Shown: positions 35,301-47,407 of the stretch, in pieces
Numbering within the stretch: position 1 is the stretch's first letter
Layout: each line of letters begins with the position of its first letter
Assembly (NCBI RefSeq): GCF_003286085.1
Contig: NW_020825332.1
Coordinates: 1,297,001-1,361,000 of the forward strand
Direction of reading: 5' to 3'
Length of the DNA: 64,000 nucleotides
Origin: Drosophila persimilis
Taxonomy: Eukaryota; Arthropoda; Insecta; Diptera; Drosophilidae
The notes under the pieces: model-generated
Told to the model about the DNA's origin: nothing
Databases searched by the model: none
The model's input: the letters and a program-made list of their open reading frames with translations, nothing else
Translations under genes and position numbers: made by a program

Positions 35301-36932
35301 CTTGCTCTGCGATAAGGACTGGAAAGCTTCAAGGGCGTGCGAATATTGAACGTGGAAGTACAGTAAAAGCCGAGGTGTTCTTTTAATTTACATTCTCATA
35401 TTGTAATTTATGGGTAGGTATATATTTACGTTGTATATTCAATTTTTTTTTATCATTGTAACACTTTTCAAAAAGTAAAAATTCATATCAATTTGTTTGT
35501 TGTTCCGAATATTGTAATATGGACAAGTCTCAATTCTAAATACTTTTTATTTTATAGGCAGATATATAATTAGAACTCCTCGTACATATGGTACATATCG
35601 TACATAGTATGTATAAACAATTGACAGAAGCCTACGTTTAACAAATAAATTGGATCGGATCGGATCTGATCTGATCTGCTTCGTTGCCTTCAAAGGAATT
35701 TAAATGCGACATAATCCGACTTTTATAAAAAAATGTTTCAACTTTTATTTTTACTCAATAGGTTTCGATAGGTTTCGTTTCTCGCTATCGTAATTGGTTT
35801 TTAAAGCTACAATTAAAATACGAAGAAAAATAACTGTATGCAACAACAACAATAAAATATTGTTTGTTTATACATGGTACAGTGAATATCGGGGCAATTG
35901 AATATTATTTATGTATTATGTATGCATGTACTCTGTTATGCGCCCGGCTGTAGGCTTCAGGCTTTAGGCTTTAGGCTTTCCTTTTTATCAAAATAGGTAT
36001 TCTCTGAGTAATGTAGCAGCCGATCCGCCATACAATATTACGAGCCGATTTGCAAAAGCATCTTCACACTAACTAACGTATTTTCTTACGCTTCTTACGA
36101 GCTAAAACATGCTAAAAATTCATGTAGGCAACACATTTTTTTTGCTACAACAAAATACAAAAAAAGCAGAGTGAAAAAAGGAAAAAAAAAAATTGGTGGC
36201 ATGAAAGATGAATTCAAATTTTGGTTTCTTGCTTTCGTAATACTCTTTTTTTAGAACAGAGAGAGAGAGGGAGAGGGAGAGGGAGTGAGGCGTTGGCAAG
36301 GAGGTACGGAAGTAATTGAAGAGATTGCAAGTAAGTCTTTTTTGGTTTGTCTTCGTTTTTTAGCTCTGTACTAAACTGTACGTAAAACAGTTCGAAAATG
36401 TTTGCCTGCGCATCAAGTGCATTTAGTACATTTGCAGTTTCTCAGTTGTTTCCGAAACGTTTGGAACATTAAGAGATCACTTGAAATCATTTCAACCTGC
36501 TCTCCGGTCTGCTCTGATCTGTACTAAATGCATGCTAAATGACATTTCCTTGCCTTCAGACCTATCAACTACCTTACATTACGTGTGGGTGTATGGGTGC
36601 AAGCGTTCTAAACGTGCTAAAACGGCATAGTTGGTGCTGTGTGTGTTTGTAGTAGTTAGGCACTTATTTAGTGTATTGTAGATACGCTTCCACGGGTCCC
36701 GAAATAATCAACAGACAGACACAAACAGCAACAGACGAAAAATGTACAAAACGTGGGCGCAGGTTTCTTTTACATCTAACAATAGTTAGATGATTTCTAG
36801 GAATCGGAGCCACTCCCGCTGCTTCGGCTCTCCCTAAGTATTCCTATACCCTATTGGTATTATAGCACGGGGCATCCTAGTCCTCCTCAAATCCTCTACC
36901 TCCTTTGGCCGGGGGGGAAAGGGTGGGGCGAC
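32388..36932. other. 4.5-kb intergenic region without a supported gene
   Basis: It contains AACACAACAC and ACAAAAC runs (32600), a CAG/GCA stretch (32980-33010), GAGCAGAGCA pentamers (34384-34407), AATTCC repeats (35068-35100), GATCGGATCTGATCTG repeats (35653-35677), GAGAGGGAGAGG (36259-36286) and the 3' UTR of path near its right end. Open frames here are short and compositionally simple. Confidence 0.6.
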
Positions 36933-39900
36933 TTATTGGGGTGCCACTGCGGTGTAGACTTCAACAATATCTCGGATAGCGGCAAGGGAGCCAAAGACAA
37001 GTGCGCCAATGCCGCAGATGCAGATGACAATGTTCTTCCACAGAATCCAGTTGTATTTACCGAATCCAGTGTCCCAATGGAGGACCAGCTCAATGAGCAC
37101 CTTAAAAGGACGAATTAACAGAGTTTGATTAAGAGATCTTTCAAATAATTTCAGTGTGTAAACTTACGGGGAATATCAGACCCAGAATGGAGAAGCAGAA
37201 GGCTCCGATAAGACCCATGAAGGGTGCGATTGTGGGCACAGAAATGGCCAGGACAACGGCAGCCGTCACCAGGACAGTGCGCAGCACATAGTTGACCAGC
37301 ATGGGACGCTTGGTGCACTTCTCCTTGATGCCATCCCAGACGATCTCCAGGCACACATAGAACTGCAGTCCGAATGTGCAGTAAACGGCCAAGGCAATCA
37401 GGACCTTCACCGCCTGGGCGGGCCACTCGTGGACGGGCAGATTCAAGGTGATGCTCTGCTGCGTGTCCTCGCCGTACCGCAGATAGCCAAGGAAACCCAA
37501 AAGCATGTAGATGAGTGTCACGCCGGACATGCCCTGGCTGAGCACTCCGCAGAGGCCGAGGAAGTTCTGTGGCGTCTTCATGTTGTTCTCCAGCGGCATC
37601 ACCACTCCGATGGCCTCCATCGCAAAGATGGTGATGGAGAAGAAGGACGGCAAGGTGCCCAGCACCAAATAATTACGCGACTCCAACGGGGGCAGATCCT
37701 GCGTCAGATAGTAGAAGGTAATGCCCAGTCCCAGGCCCATGAACACATTGGCCACCATCGAGACGGGGGCCAGGTACTTGAGATTCGGCACCCAGGCAAT
37801 CAGGATCAGTGGCACCAACAGGGAGCAGATGAGCAGACGCGAGGACACTTCCGTTCCCGTCCAGTGCTCGATCAACTGTTCGAAATTCTTAGCCACAATC
37901 ACGGTGTACACCGAACAGGTGCCGAAGTACGTGAGGAACAGGCCAAACAATATCGAGAACTTGGCCACGGGGGCAAAGCCCCGGCTCCACTTGGGGCCCT
38001 TCTGGAATGCAGACTCGGCAATTTCGGCAAATGTCATCTTGGTGCGACGTGTCTTGTAGTACAGTTTGTGGCCGCATTTCACCTAAAAGATTACCCATTA
38101 ATTAGATCTATGTTTCGCTAAATTAATGACTAAATTGATGGCAAATCCACTTACCAGCACATAACTGCAGTGCGTGCACACAAAGGCGGTGAAGATGGTG
38201 GCAAAGATGCCCATGATAATGCCAGAGTACATGAAGGCTATGGGCATGCCCAGGATGCCAGTGCCCAGGGAGGCCTTAAGCAAATGCGTGAGCGTTTCAT
38301 TATCGCTCGTGGGATGCTCATTGTCGCGGTGTGCAAACGGATCGAACTCATTGTTGCCCAGGGCCTGCTCGTTGTCCGCCTTGCGTGGTTGTATATGGTA
38401 TCTGTAATTAAAAGAGAACAACAGGGTTTATCTTTTTGCACTTTTAACATTAACTCAAGGGGAACCTCAGCTCCACACTCGTGGGTTCTTGATCGCCCAT
38501 TCTCATGCTCCTGCTGCTGTTGCTTGTTTCTGATACTCGTGGCTCGCTTGGCTATTGTCATTCGCAACTGAAGCTCGCCTCGAAAGTGTCGCGTTTTCTT
38601 ATATGTATGCTGACAGTGAAATTTTGTAACGGAATTGCTGCATCTGCAATTGCAACGGCTCATAATACTACTCTTGTAACTTAATGTCGGGGGCCAAAGA
38701 AGGGGTACAACAACTGCTAGTGTTGTTGTCGGGCCGAATTTGGGCAGGCCACTTCTGATTGGCCTGTTCGAGCCAATTGATCACATGAATCTATGGATCT
38801 CATTCCATTCCATTCCTATGCCTGACTCGCTTTGCCGTTTCGGTTGCATCAGCCATAAAGAAAACTGCCAACGAAAGCGTGAAGCAGCAAACGCGTACAT
38901 CGACGTATTCGTTAGCTGCTATACTCCTCTTAGTGTTTCATAAGAAATTAGGTGTTTCTTCTACACAGAATGAGTAGCAGATCATCACTTGTGGATGGGA
39001 CTCCCACTAGGACCCACAACATAACCCATCCCTCCCAATCCCTTCCTAACGTTCTTAATGATTTGCTTACCGCTAGGTGTCGCAAGAAACTGTTAAATAC
39101 ATGTCATGTATTTTGGGTGTAGAATTGGAATGCAAGTGCCGTCAGATGTCGCCACCGCAGTACAGCAAATATTTGAATGTTCTTTTTGGCCAAATTCTGC
39201 CTTTTTACTGATCTAAAGAATCTCCTTGATTAATTTAACCAAATATCATAATAAAATAGCCAGAAATGGACGCGTAAATGAGGACGCTACCTACTAGGAC
39301 GGTAGTTTTCATTCCATTCTATTGTATGCTTAATTTGTATCACTCATTGTCTAGCAAGTTACACATTCCTTAGCCCAAGAACGCATGAATAGACTTTAGT
39401 ATGTGTATGTCTATATAGATCATAGATCAGACGGAAAAAATTCAAGTTCATGGCCCTATGAACAGACAGACTCGGGAATGGAATGGTCAGCGTGATTTAA
39501 TAGTTAAAGATAGTATTACATTTATAAACAATTTCCATGACAGCTTGCCTTTATGTGTTTATGTATGTATATATTTCTATAGTAATCGTAATCATATTTT
39601 TAAGTGCCGGATGTCAGTAATTTGAATGACGGCACAATTTTTTCCATTCTATTTTTTTTGTATATTCTAAATATATTTATTATTGAAAAAAAATTCCAAT
39701 CAGTTCAAGAGCTAAAGTCAGGCGTTATCAAACATACGAAATTATATATTCCACAGCGTCATCCAAGATCAAAGATCATCCTGAAGGGCATCTTTCTGGA
39801 CTTGTGAAGGGTATCTAAACGATCAAAACGAGCCAAATAAAAGTAGATCTCCCTCTTTGTTTACTTTCGTGTAATTATCATTTGGATCTGGTAGCCAGAT

Positions 39901-40689
39901 TACAAACAATTAGCATACATATATTCCCAAGGAGAATAAACATCTACCAGCTACAGATAATACATGCGATAAATGTATATGTATGGTATAACTATATTTT
40001 TAGAGCCCCTTTGAACTTTCGTATTGATAGAGGAGGAATCACTCATATGCATTGATGTAAGGTGATTTATTTCTCTATTTGCGTACTAACGTTGGAATTT
40101 CCATTAGATTGACTTTAGTACTCGTTAGGGCTACGGTCGAGGCTCTTACGTGAGTTTTTGCCTATTAAAAAAGCAACAGACTGTTTGATTATACAGTTAG
40201 TTATGGTCTAAGCTCGTTATCAAATGTGTAACACCAACGTTAATACTATGTCCATGATCTAAGGCCCCACATTAGGCGTTTACTTCCCAGTCTGCCAGAT
40301 AGTACTAATTGTAATCAATCTGGCGTCTGAAGTGCCACAGTAGCTTCAAAAACCGGGGGCTCCACCAAAGTCGGAGCACGCCAGCCGTTTTCAGTGAATT
40401 GCCTTTGGCGGCATTATGAACCAATTAGCACGAATTTTATTTAATTGGCAAACACATGAAATGAACCACATGAGCCATGCCATCCATCGCTTAATACATT
40501 GCTTATTTTTAGCAAACGAAATACTCACGTTTTTCCTCCTTCGCCCGGCAGGAACTGCTCCATTTCCTGGGGCGCATGCTTGGCGCCGCCATCCTGAGGA
40601 AGCACAAAGAAACAATTCAAACGAATGAATGAATAAAGGCCATTAATGAATGGAAAACGACAGAAACTACTTACCACAATGTTCACCAT
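36933..40689 (-). CDS. path: Proton-assisted amino-acid transporter pathetic (SLC36 type)
   Basis: Exons 40675-40689 (only five codons), 40529-40593, 38155-38401, 37168-38082 and 36933-37100 join in frame to 469 residues. The cytoplasmic N-terminus is MVNIVDGGAKHAPQEMEQFLPGEGG. The first membrane helix carries THLLKASLGTGILGMPIAFMYSG, the family signature, with about eleven hydrophobic helices in all (for example FSILFGLFLTYFGTCSVYTVIVA and LLICSLLVPLILIAWVPNL). These mark the amino acid/auxin permease SLC36 (PAT) subfamily. Family knowledge: fly path is a high-affinity, low-capacity amino-acid transporter on the surface and late endosomes that promotes growth and TORC1 signalling. The tiny first coding exon and a 2.1-kb intron (38402-40528) would permit alternative promoters. 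Confidence 0.92.
38402..40528 (-). other. Long intron of path
   Basis: AT-rich with GTATGT/ATATAT runs. The ATG at 38421 reads in frame into exon 3, but only through the acceptor's pyrimidine tract, so I do not take it as a start. No nested gene seen. Confidence 0.7.
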
Positions 40690-43600
40690 TTTGTGTATAT
40701 TTTGTCTGCTTTTCAAGTGACGTTTTCCTCAGTGTACAACAGAGACTGCAATCAAAAGGGAGAACAGAACGGAATTTGTTGATTGATTTAATAATGAATT
40801 TTAATTGAGGCAAGATGTTGCCGCCGAGCCTTAAACTAATAGAATTCCGAGCCAGACATTGTCACTTTATTCGATTTGATTGACTGCGATTCGTGTCGTT
40901 AAATTACTTACAATTCCATTCCCCAATCTCGATTCCCGATCCCGCCCCCCGTTTAATTGCTTTGTGCCGCTCAATTTCAATTTGAAGCAGTTTGAATCAA
41001 TTTATGCAAATAAAATTGTATAAAAATGGAAAGGCCATTCTTTTCTCGTTTCTTCTCTAGATTTCAGTTTCTTGTCTGGTGTCAATCTGCTGCTCTAATG
41101 ATTCTTTATTTATAGACCAAGCAATATGGGTTCTTTCGTCAACGACACATTTCTGTTAATTGTTTCAGGTTTTTGTCGTGGGCCCCCGAGTATAGAATAG
41201 ATCTATTATTAATCCGTCAAATCCCGGTCACATGTGCAAGATTTCGCACACAAACAGTCCATCGATTTTTGTGAGTAGGAGTGTCGTCTGTACTTTGCCC
41301 TGGCCCCAAAATCGACTTCTCTTCGAAGTGGTCTGGCCTTGTCATCAAATTGCTGTCAAGAATTCCAGTATAGAACAGAATAAAACAGAACAGAACCGAA
41401 CCGAAGAAGAACCAGCGGCTCAGGGGTTTAATTACGACGCTGAAGTCGGTGTCGGTGTCGGTGTCTAGTCGGGTCTGATAAATGATATATGTTACATATG
41501 TATTTATGTGCATATATTTGTGGCTTGCTCTTGTGTGTGTTGCCATATTTCGTTTCCCCTTTCTACAGACGCTTCGTATACAGTTTTTAGCCAGTTGTTT
41601 TGGTCATGTTACGTTCCATTCTCGCATACTTCGCCACACTTCAGCATATTTCGCCACAAGGTTGAATGAACTGCCCTGACCTCTCTCTCTCTCTTCCAGG
41701 GGTCGCCTGCACTCAGATATGTAAGTCTGTCTGGGAAGCTGCATTCCCTGAAACATCAATTTACATTGACTTGCAATAAAATGTGACATTGAAGACGATT
41801 CACATTTTATATTACTGACTCATAAATATTATTTATTATCTAACATCGTTATCAAATCACGCACGAAAATTGCCAAAAAAATACCGATTGCATCACTTCG
41901 CTACGATGCGTGTCTACTTTTACTATTCGTATTCATTGTAAATAAAAATGAAGGAATGAAAGCTAGAATGATTTCCTTTTCGATCTTTCTTTGGTTGTTA
42001 TTGTCTCTACTTAGTTTTCCCCTGATAAACTAAATACAATGTATTGTTTCTCGTTTAAATAAAGCTCTCATTAACATCATTAAGATATCTACGTTTCTTC
42101 TCACTATTTGTCTCTCTCTCTCTCTTTCTCTCTTTGTGGATCTATTCTAGAACTGTACTGCCGGAGATCACTCAAAAAATTAACACCTATCTCGTTGAGA
42201 CGTGACAGATCACTAGAATTCGGTTTAAAACCTTGAAATCGACATTTTAGCAATGTGAAATATGTATGTACATATGTCGAAAAACAAGGGTAATATTATT
42301 AGGGATTAAGATTTCGTACGAATGAGAGAAGAATTGTGCAAGAACGAAGGCAATGTATTTTTGTAGCGTGAGAGTGTTTGAGAAAATGCCGACAGGCATA
42401 CAAAAAAATCGCAGATGCATGCCAGAAACATGTAGCATAAATAGAAGGCATAAATAGTCTGCTCTCTCTCGCTGTGGTAATAGTCCTCTCTGGGAAAACC
42501 ACCCGGTCGAGCCCCTCGCAGACGGTAAACGAACCACGTGTTTCGGTTTTATTTCTATCTGAAATTACCGCAAAGTGTTTTTGGCTCTCAGATACAGATA
42601 CCGTTACTGGGAAATCGGCTGGAATCAACAGAGAACAGTCGGCGGCATAGTGCAAAGCATATCCAATATTTCATCAGCAAAAATGTGATCCCCCTCTTTT
42701 CTACGATTATATTCGGAATGCATTAGGCAATCATAAGGTATGATATTGGAGCTTCTTCGCTTATCGGCTGACCAACAAACAAAAGTATTGTATTTCCCGT
42801 CGTTCAGTTCTTGTTTATTTCGCTATACCGTTTCAGCCCTTCGATATTTACTTGAAGTTCAGTTTGTGGTTTTTGCTAGAGTACTTTTCCCAGGTAGTGA
42901 TTCTTGTAGTTGGTTCTTGGAAGTTGATAAGGCACATGTTTCTTTAAAAGCAATTTCTCTTATCAAAAGACGATACATTTTTTTTATAGTTTATCTATGG
43001 ATGACTGAAAGTTGTCAGCCAGTCTTTCATGATGCCTTTGGGAAGCTCTAAAAAATATTTAAGCAGCTGCTTTCTATTGTATGGCAGCTCAAAGATCAAA
43101 GATCACTCAAACTTTGTCAACTTTGACGTCATTAGAGAAAATGTTTCAAACAAAAACTGCTGTCCAAATAGTGTACTACTTGAAACACAAACTATCATTA
43201 TTACGAGTCTAAGATAGGGATACAATTCACGGGGCCTCTAGGAAGACCCTGTATATAAAAGCCCCGTAGTTATCTGAAAAGGTAGCAAACGAATTGCAGC
43301 TATTTCGAGTGTTGGCGTGTGGTCCTTGCATAACTTCTAGTTCTGATAACAGTCTGTAAATACACGTATGTACATGTATTTACATACATACATACAAATG
43401 TCTGTATGTACATACATATATGCAAAGTTGAGTTTATCGTTTTAGATAATGCTCATTAACATTGATTTCGCATATTATTGGGCAGTATTATTACGGTGCA
43501 AGAGAAAGAACTTTATCAACTGTGTTTTTTGAACCGTATGTTGAATGGTTCGATCGATTTCCGGTTATTTTTCAACCTTCTTTAAGGTGTGTGTTACGAC

Positions 43601-46600
43601 CCACGACATTTACCGTTGAGAAGGCGGTCAAGTGTAGTTTTTGTATGTGGGTGTATGGAACAAATTGCGCAAATTGCAGACACGAGCGAAAGGAAGACAC
43701 AGACCGACAGACAGACAGACAAGAATAGCGGTAAACAACGAATGGTGTTGTCAAACTGTATGATAGACGTGCACCGATGGATAAATGCCCTTACATCATT
43801 CTTTGCTATGCTTGGAAGGCTAGTTCTTTCAACCAAATGTCATAGTGAGGGAAGAAGTGTTCCTAGAAAGGCAATTCATATCTCCGTCTCGCTTCTGCCT
43901 GCATTAATGCGTCAAACTGTCAAGACGTTGCTCCCACGCAAGCAACAGTTGCAGTCTTGCCATTCATTCTGCCTACGCACTCTCTTCTCTCTCTCTCTTT
44001 TGGTTGGACTCCAGTCTGACGTCACAGTTTTACTGCGTCTTTTGCTTTGAAGCTTGTAAATTTCTGTTTTGTTAATTACCCGCAACAACAACAGCAATAC
44101 TAAAATCAATAATAGACTAAAACGAGAGGGAACGTTGTGAGTTGCTGAGGAGACCGCAACTCGACATTTATACCCGATACTTAGTCAGTATGGCTCTCCT
44201 CCGGCAGACGCCGGAGACACAGAGAGACAGGGCGAGAAAAAATGAAATTGTTTTCTTGATGCTGGCTATAATAATGATACGATCCAACTCAGATTTTGCA
44301 GTCTAAAAGATATGGTCATTCTCTACGATTCTGTTATTTTGGTTTTCTCGTATCTTATAAATTAAAGTTTTGAAATATTCTTGTAGCAGTGACATATCAC
44401 AGAAGTCTGGATCCAAAACATCGTTGCTCTACCTCGTATAGTCTTTGAGCACTAGGCGCTAATAGGGACAGACAGACAGGCCTCAATCGACTCGGCTATT
44501 GATGCTGATCAAGAATATATGTATGTATATACTTTATGGGGTCGGAAACGATTCCTTCTGGACGTTACACACATCCATTTTCACCACAAATCTAATATAC
44601 CCAAATACTCATTTTGAGTATCGGGTATAAAAATTCGCGCATTACGAGCGAGATAAGGACCACACGCACACGCACACACAGACACAGACAGAGACACACC
44701 TCTACTCTGTTTGAGGAGGTTTCGCACTCTAACCTTTTTTGTTTTTGTTTTACAGCTATTTTCGAGGTTGATTATGCATTTCGTTTTGTCCTTGGATGAG
44801 TCAGCAGCTCTAACGGCAGGGAGTGTGGGTGGACGTGGGTGTGCACTGACGCATTTAGATAGATCTGGCCCTGCTTTTTACCATCATAGTCAGTAGTCAG
44901 CCTGCCTGCCTATCCATTCCACACACATCGCGTGAACTTTCCCTTGGATTAAATGCTCAATTACTATTAAATTACGTATTGCTATGTAGAAGAAACGTGG
45001 AACATCAGCAAGTCAAATGGGGAAAACCTATTCCCAGCCATTGAACTATCGTACACTACAACAGCAACAGCAACGACAGCAACAACAGCAAAAGCACACA
45101 CAACTTTAAGTAAAGTAGAAAGCGCGCGCAATTACGATAATGATTATACATATTCCATTCATGATTTCTAAGGAAAAGGTTTTTTAAGTCCCAAAAGTGA
45201 AGGAGGAGTGACAGGGGCAGACAAACGAAAATTTCAGAAAAAACGTAAAGCAAATAACGGAACAGGTGCAACGTTGGCAAATTGACGTCGACGCTAAGAC
45301 TGCACGCGTGTCCCATTAAAACGATTCTTTCAGTTTTCTGGTCTCCTTTTTGGTTCTGTCCGTGGGTTTGTAATTATAATTGACATTGGGCCACTGCTGA
45401 AGCCCTTACCTATAATTATGCTTTGTTTGTTTTACACCATTTTTTTCCTATTTTTTTAAATTTTTAATGGATTGCAGCGGTTTTTCGTTTCTAAATTCTT
45501 TTGAATGCGAATACATAACATGTGTGTGACTTTTCTATTGCCATTGCACTCTGCCGCTGCTATTTTGAGACAAACCCCATTTTCTGCCATGTGCTTCGAT
45601 TCGTTCTGTTTTTTTTTTTTTTCTTATTTACTTATGTATAGAATACACATGCTGCCTTCATTTTTGCTTACTTTGGGTTTTCTTTTTCTCCGTGTGTACT
45701 GTACTAAGATGAAGGCGAGAGGTTAACACTTTTATCGGGTCTACCGGCTCGCACGAAAATGGGTTTTTTTTAATAAATATACATATTTAAAAATTCGCCA
45801 CTCAAATAAAATAATGCCAAACGGGACAAAACGCGCGAACGACCGAAGAGCAACTGAGCCTCACTATTGCGCTGGTTGTATACATATGTAGCAGCACAGG
45901 CACAGTGGTGTCAGTTTAACCATTTTACGGCCGGTTCTGGCGCTTTTGAAATTTTGGAACATTTGAAATGTAATCTTGCGGCTGGCGGGAATAAAAACTA
46001 TTTTGATTCCGGTTCTAATCAAACATTTGAAGAATATAATTCATAATCAAATGTAATAAACACCAATCCCATTACTGATTCCATACACATATAAGTGTTT
46101 TCAACGGGCTGGTAAAGAGCAAAATAATCTGACTGGAGCCAAGCTGTAGAATTTGTCCATTATCTGATTAAAAGTAAGAAAAGAAGCCCGATCTCCATAT
46201 TATATATTATATATTATATAATTTATAATTTTCTACTTTGTACATTTCAAATTTTTTGGCTGTTTCTAGCTTTTTTTGTACGCTGATCTGGCTATGTGCG
46301 CTGAACTGAGAGCGGGCCAAAAATAAAAGAGAGCAAGCAACCACGATAAAGAGACCGGTAATATACATATGTATGTACATAGAGCGAAACATTCGGGTAA
46401 TGAGAGGGGAGGGGAAGGAACGTGGTGCAAAGGATAAGAAGACAAAGGATGGGCATATCTTATAAAAAACTCTCATGAAGGGGAAAAACGGCCTGGTGTT
46501 ACCGACCCATCTTTGGCTGATGAAATTGAAATCTAACTTTCATGAGCTCCTCCTTGTAGAAATGATGCATTGCATCATCCTCAAAAGTTTATTAGTGTTC

Positions 46601-47407
46601 TACATTATTAGAGATAAACCAAAACCAAGTTTATTGGTAAAATGTAAAACTTTATTCAAAAAATCAGCACTAGTTTTGGTTTTTAGATTACAATTAATTT
46701 GATTTTGCATAAATTATATGAAACCGCATGAATTTGTTTCAATTTACAGGAATAGACAAAAGTTGTTACACGTTTGAGATTCGATTTAAGGCAATCGATC
46801 AGTTAGAGTGGAATATGTAATAATACAATTTGAGCTGAATTTCAGACAAGCTGAGGATTGCACGGGAAATTCTTACAGAATATCGTTGTATTTATGTATG
46901 GTATGTGTTTGCTGATCTGATCCGTGATCTGTGGCAGAGCTGTATGGGTAGCTATATAGATATGAGGGTCTCTGGTCTGACTGTGTCTGTAGTTTCTATG
47001 TGTGTCCACAGTTTGGAACTGTGTTTCAGTTACTATTGAGTTTGAGTTTAAGAGTTATTGTTAGGTTTTATCTGTGACTTGAGTTGACTTGAGTCCAGTT
47101 CAGTTTGGTTGATTGATTGACTGTAGTTTGATGGTATATTAGTTGAGTTTCAGTGCTTGTGTGTGATGTGAGGGCTGTGCTAAAAATTCCTTGTCCATGG
47201 ACGTAAATGCTTAATGTCTAGAAAAGTACGGGGGTATATGGCAGTATACACAATACATTGGGGTATATAAAAGTCGCAGTCGTATAACTCGTTCAGGTGG
47301 TCTACACATTTCCGATTTCTCCAGCGCTTGCATCCGAATTTTTGTATTTATCAGAGATTCGTTTTATTTGAAGCCCCAGCGCTCTATGGCTTCAAATAAA
47401 TGAACCG
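40690..47407. other. 6.7-kb region between path and Lrrc59
   Basis: Contains the path promoter at its left end and the Lrrc59 3' UTR at its right end. Between them are GACAGACAGA repeats (43706-43722), TACATACATAC runs (43378-43420), a transposon remnant (44167-44631), a TATATAAAAG box inside an inverted repeat (43222-43269), a GTCGGT array (41445-41466) and CAGCAACAGCAAC repeats (45060). No coding gene can be supported. Confidence 0.6.
44167..44631. mobile_element. Short non-autonomous element with 14-bp terminal inverted repeats
   Basis: The left end TTTATACCCGATAC (44167-44180) is the exact inverse of the right end GTATCGGGTATAAA (44618-44631), giving an element of 465 bp. Next to the right end is a hairpin ATACTCA-TTT-TGAGTAT (44605-44621). 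There is no coding frame. Sequences of this form, with ends reading tatacccgatac and a body about a GGGGTCGGAAACGATTCC block, are common in obscura-group genomes. A subterminal hairpin suggests a Helitron/INE-1 relative, whereas the inverted ends suggest a MITE; I cannot decide. A related fragment is at 53700-53765. Confidence 0.7.

Noticed and set aside
38408..38421. In-frame ATG reading MFSFNY into path exon 3
   Set aside because: The codons before exon 3 are the acceptor's pyrimidine tract (TTCTCTTTTAATTACAG). The upstream exons at 40529-40593 and 40675-40689 join in the right phase and give a normal N-terminus.
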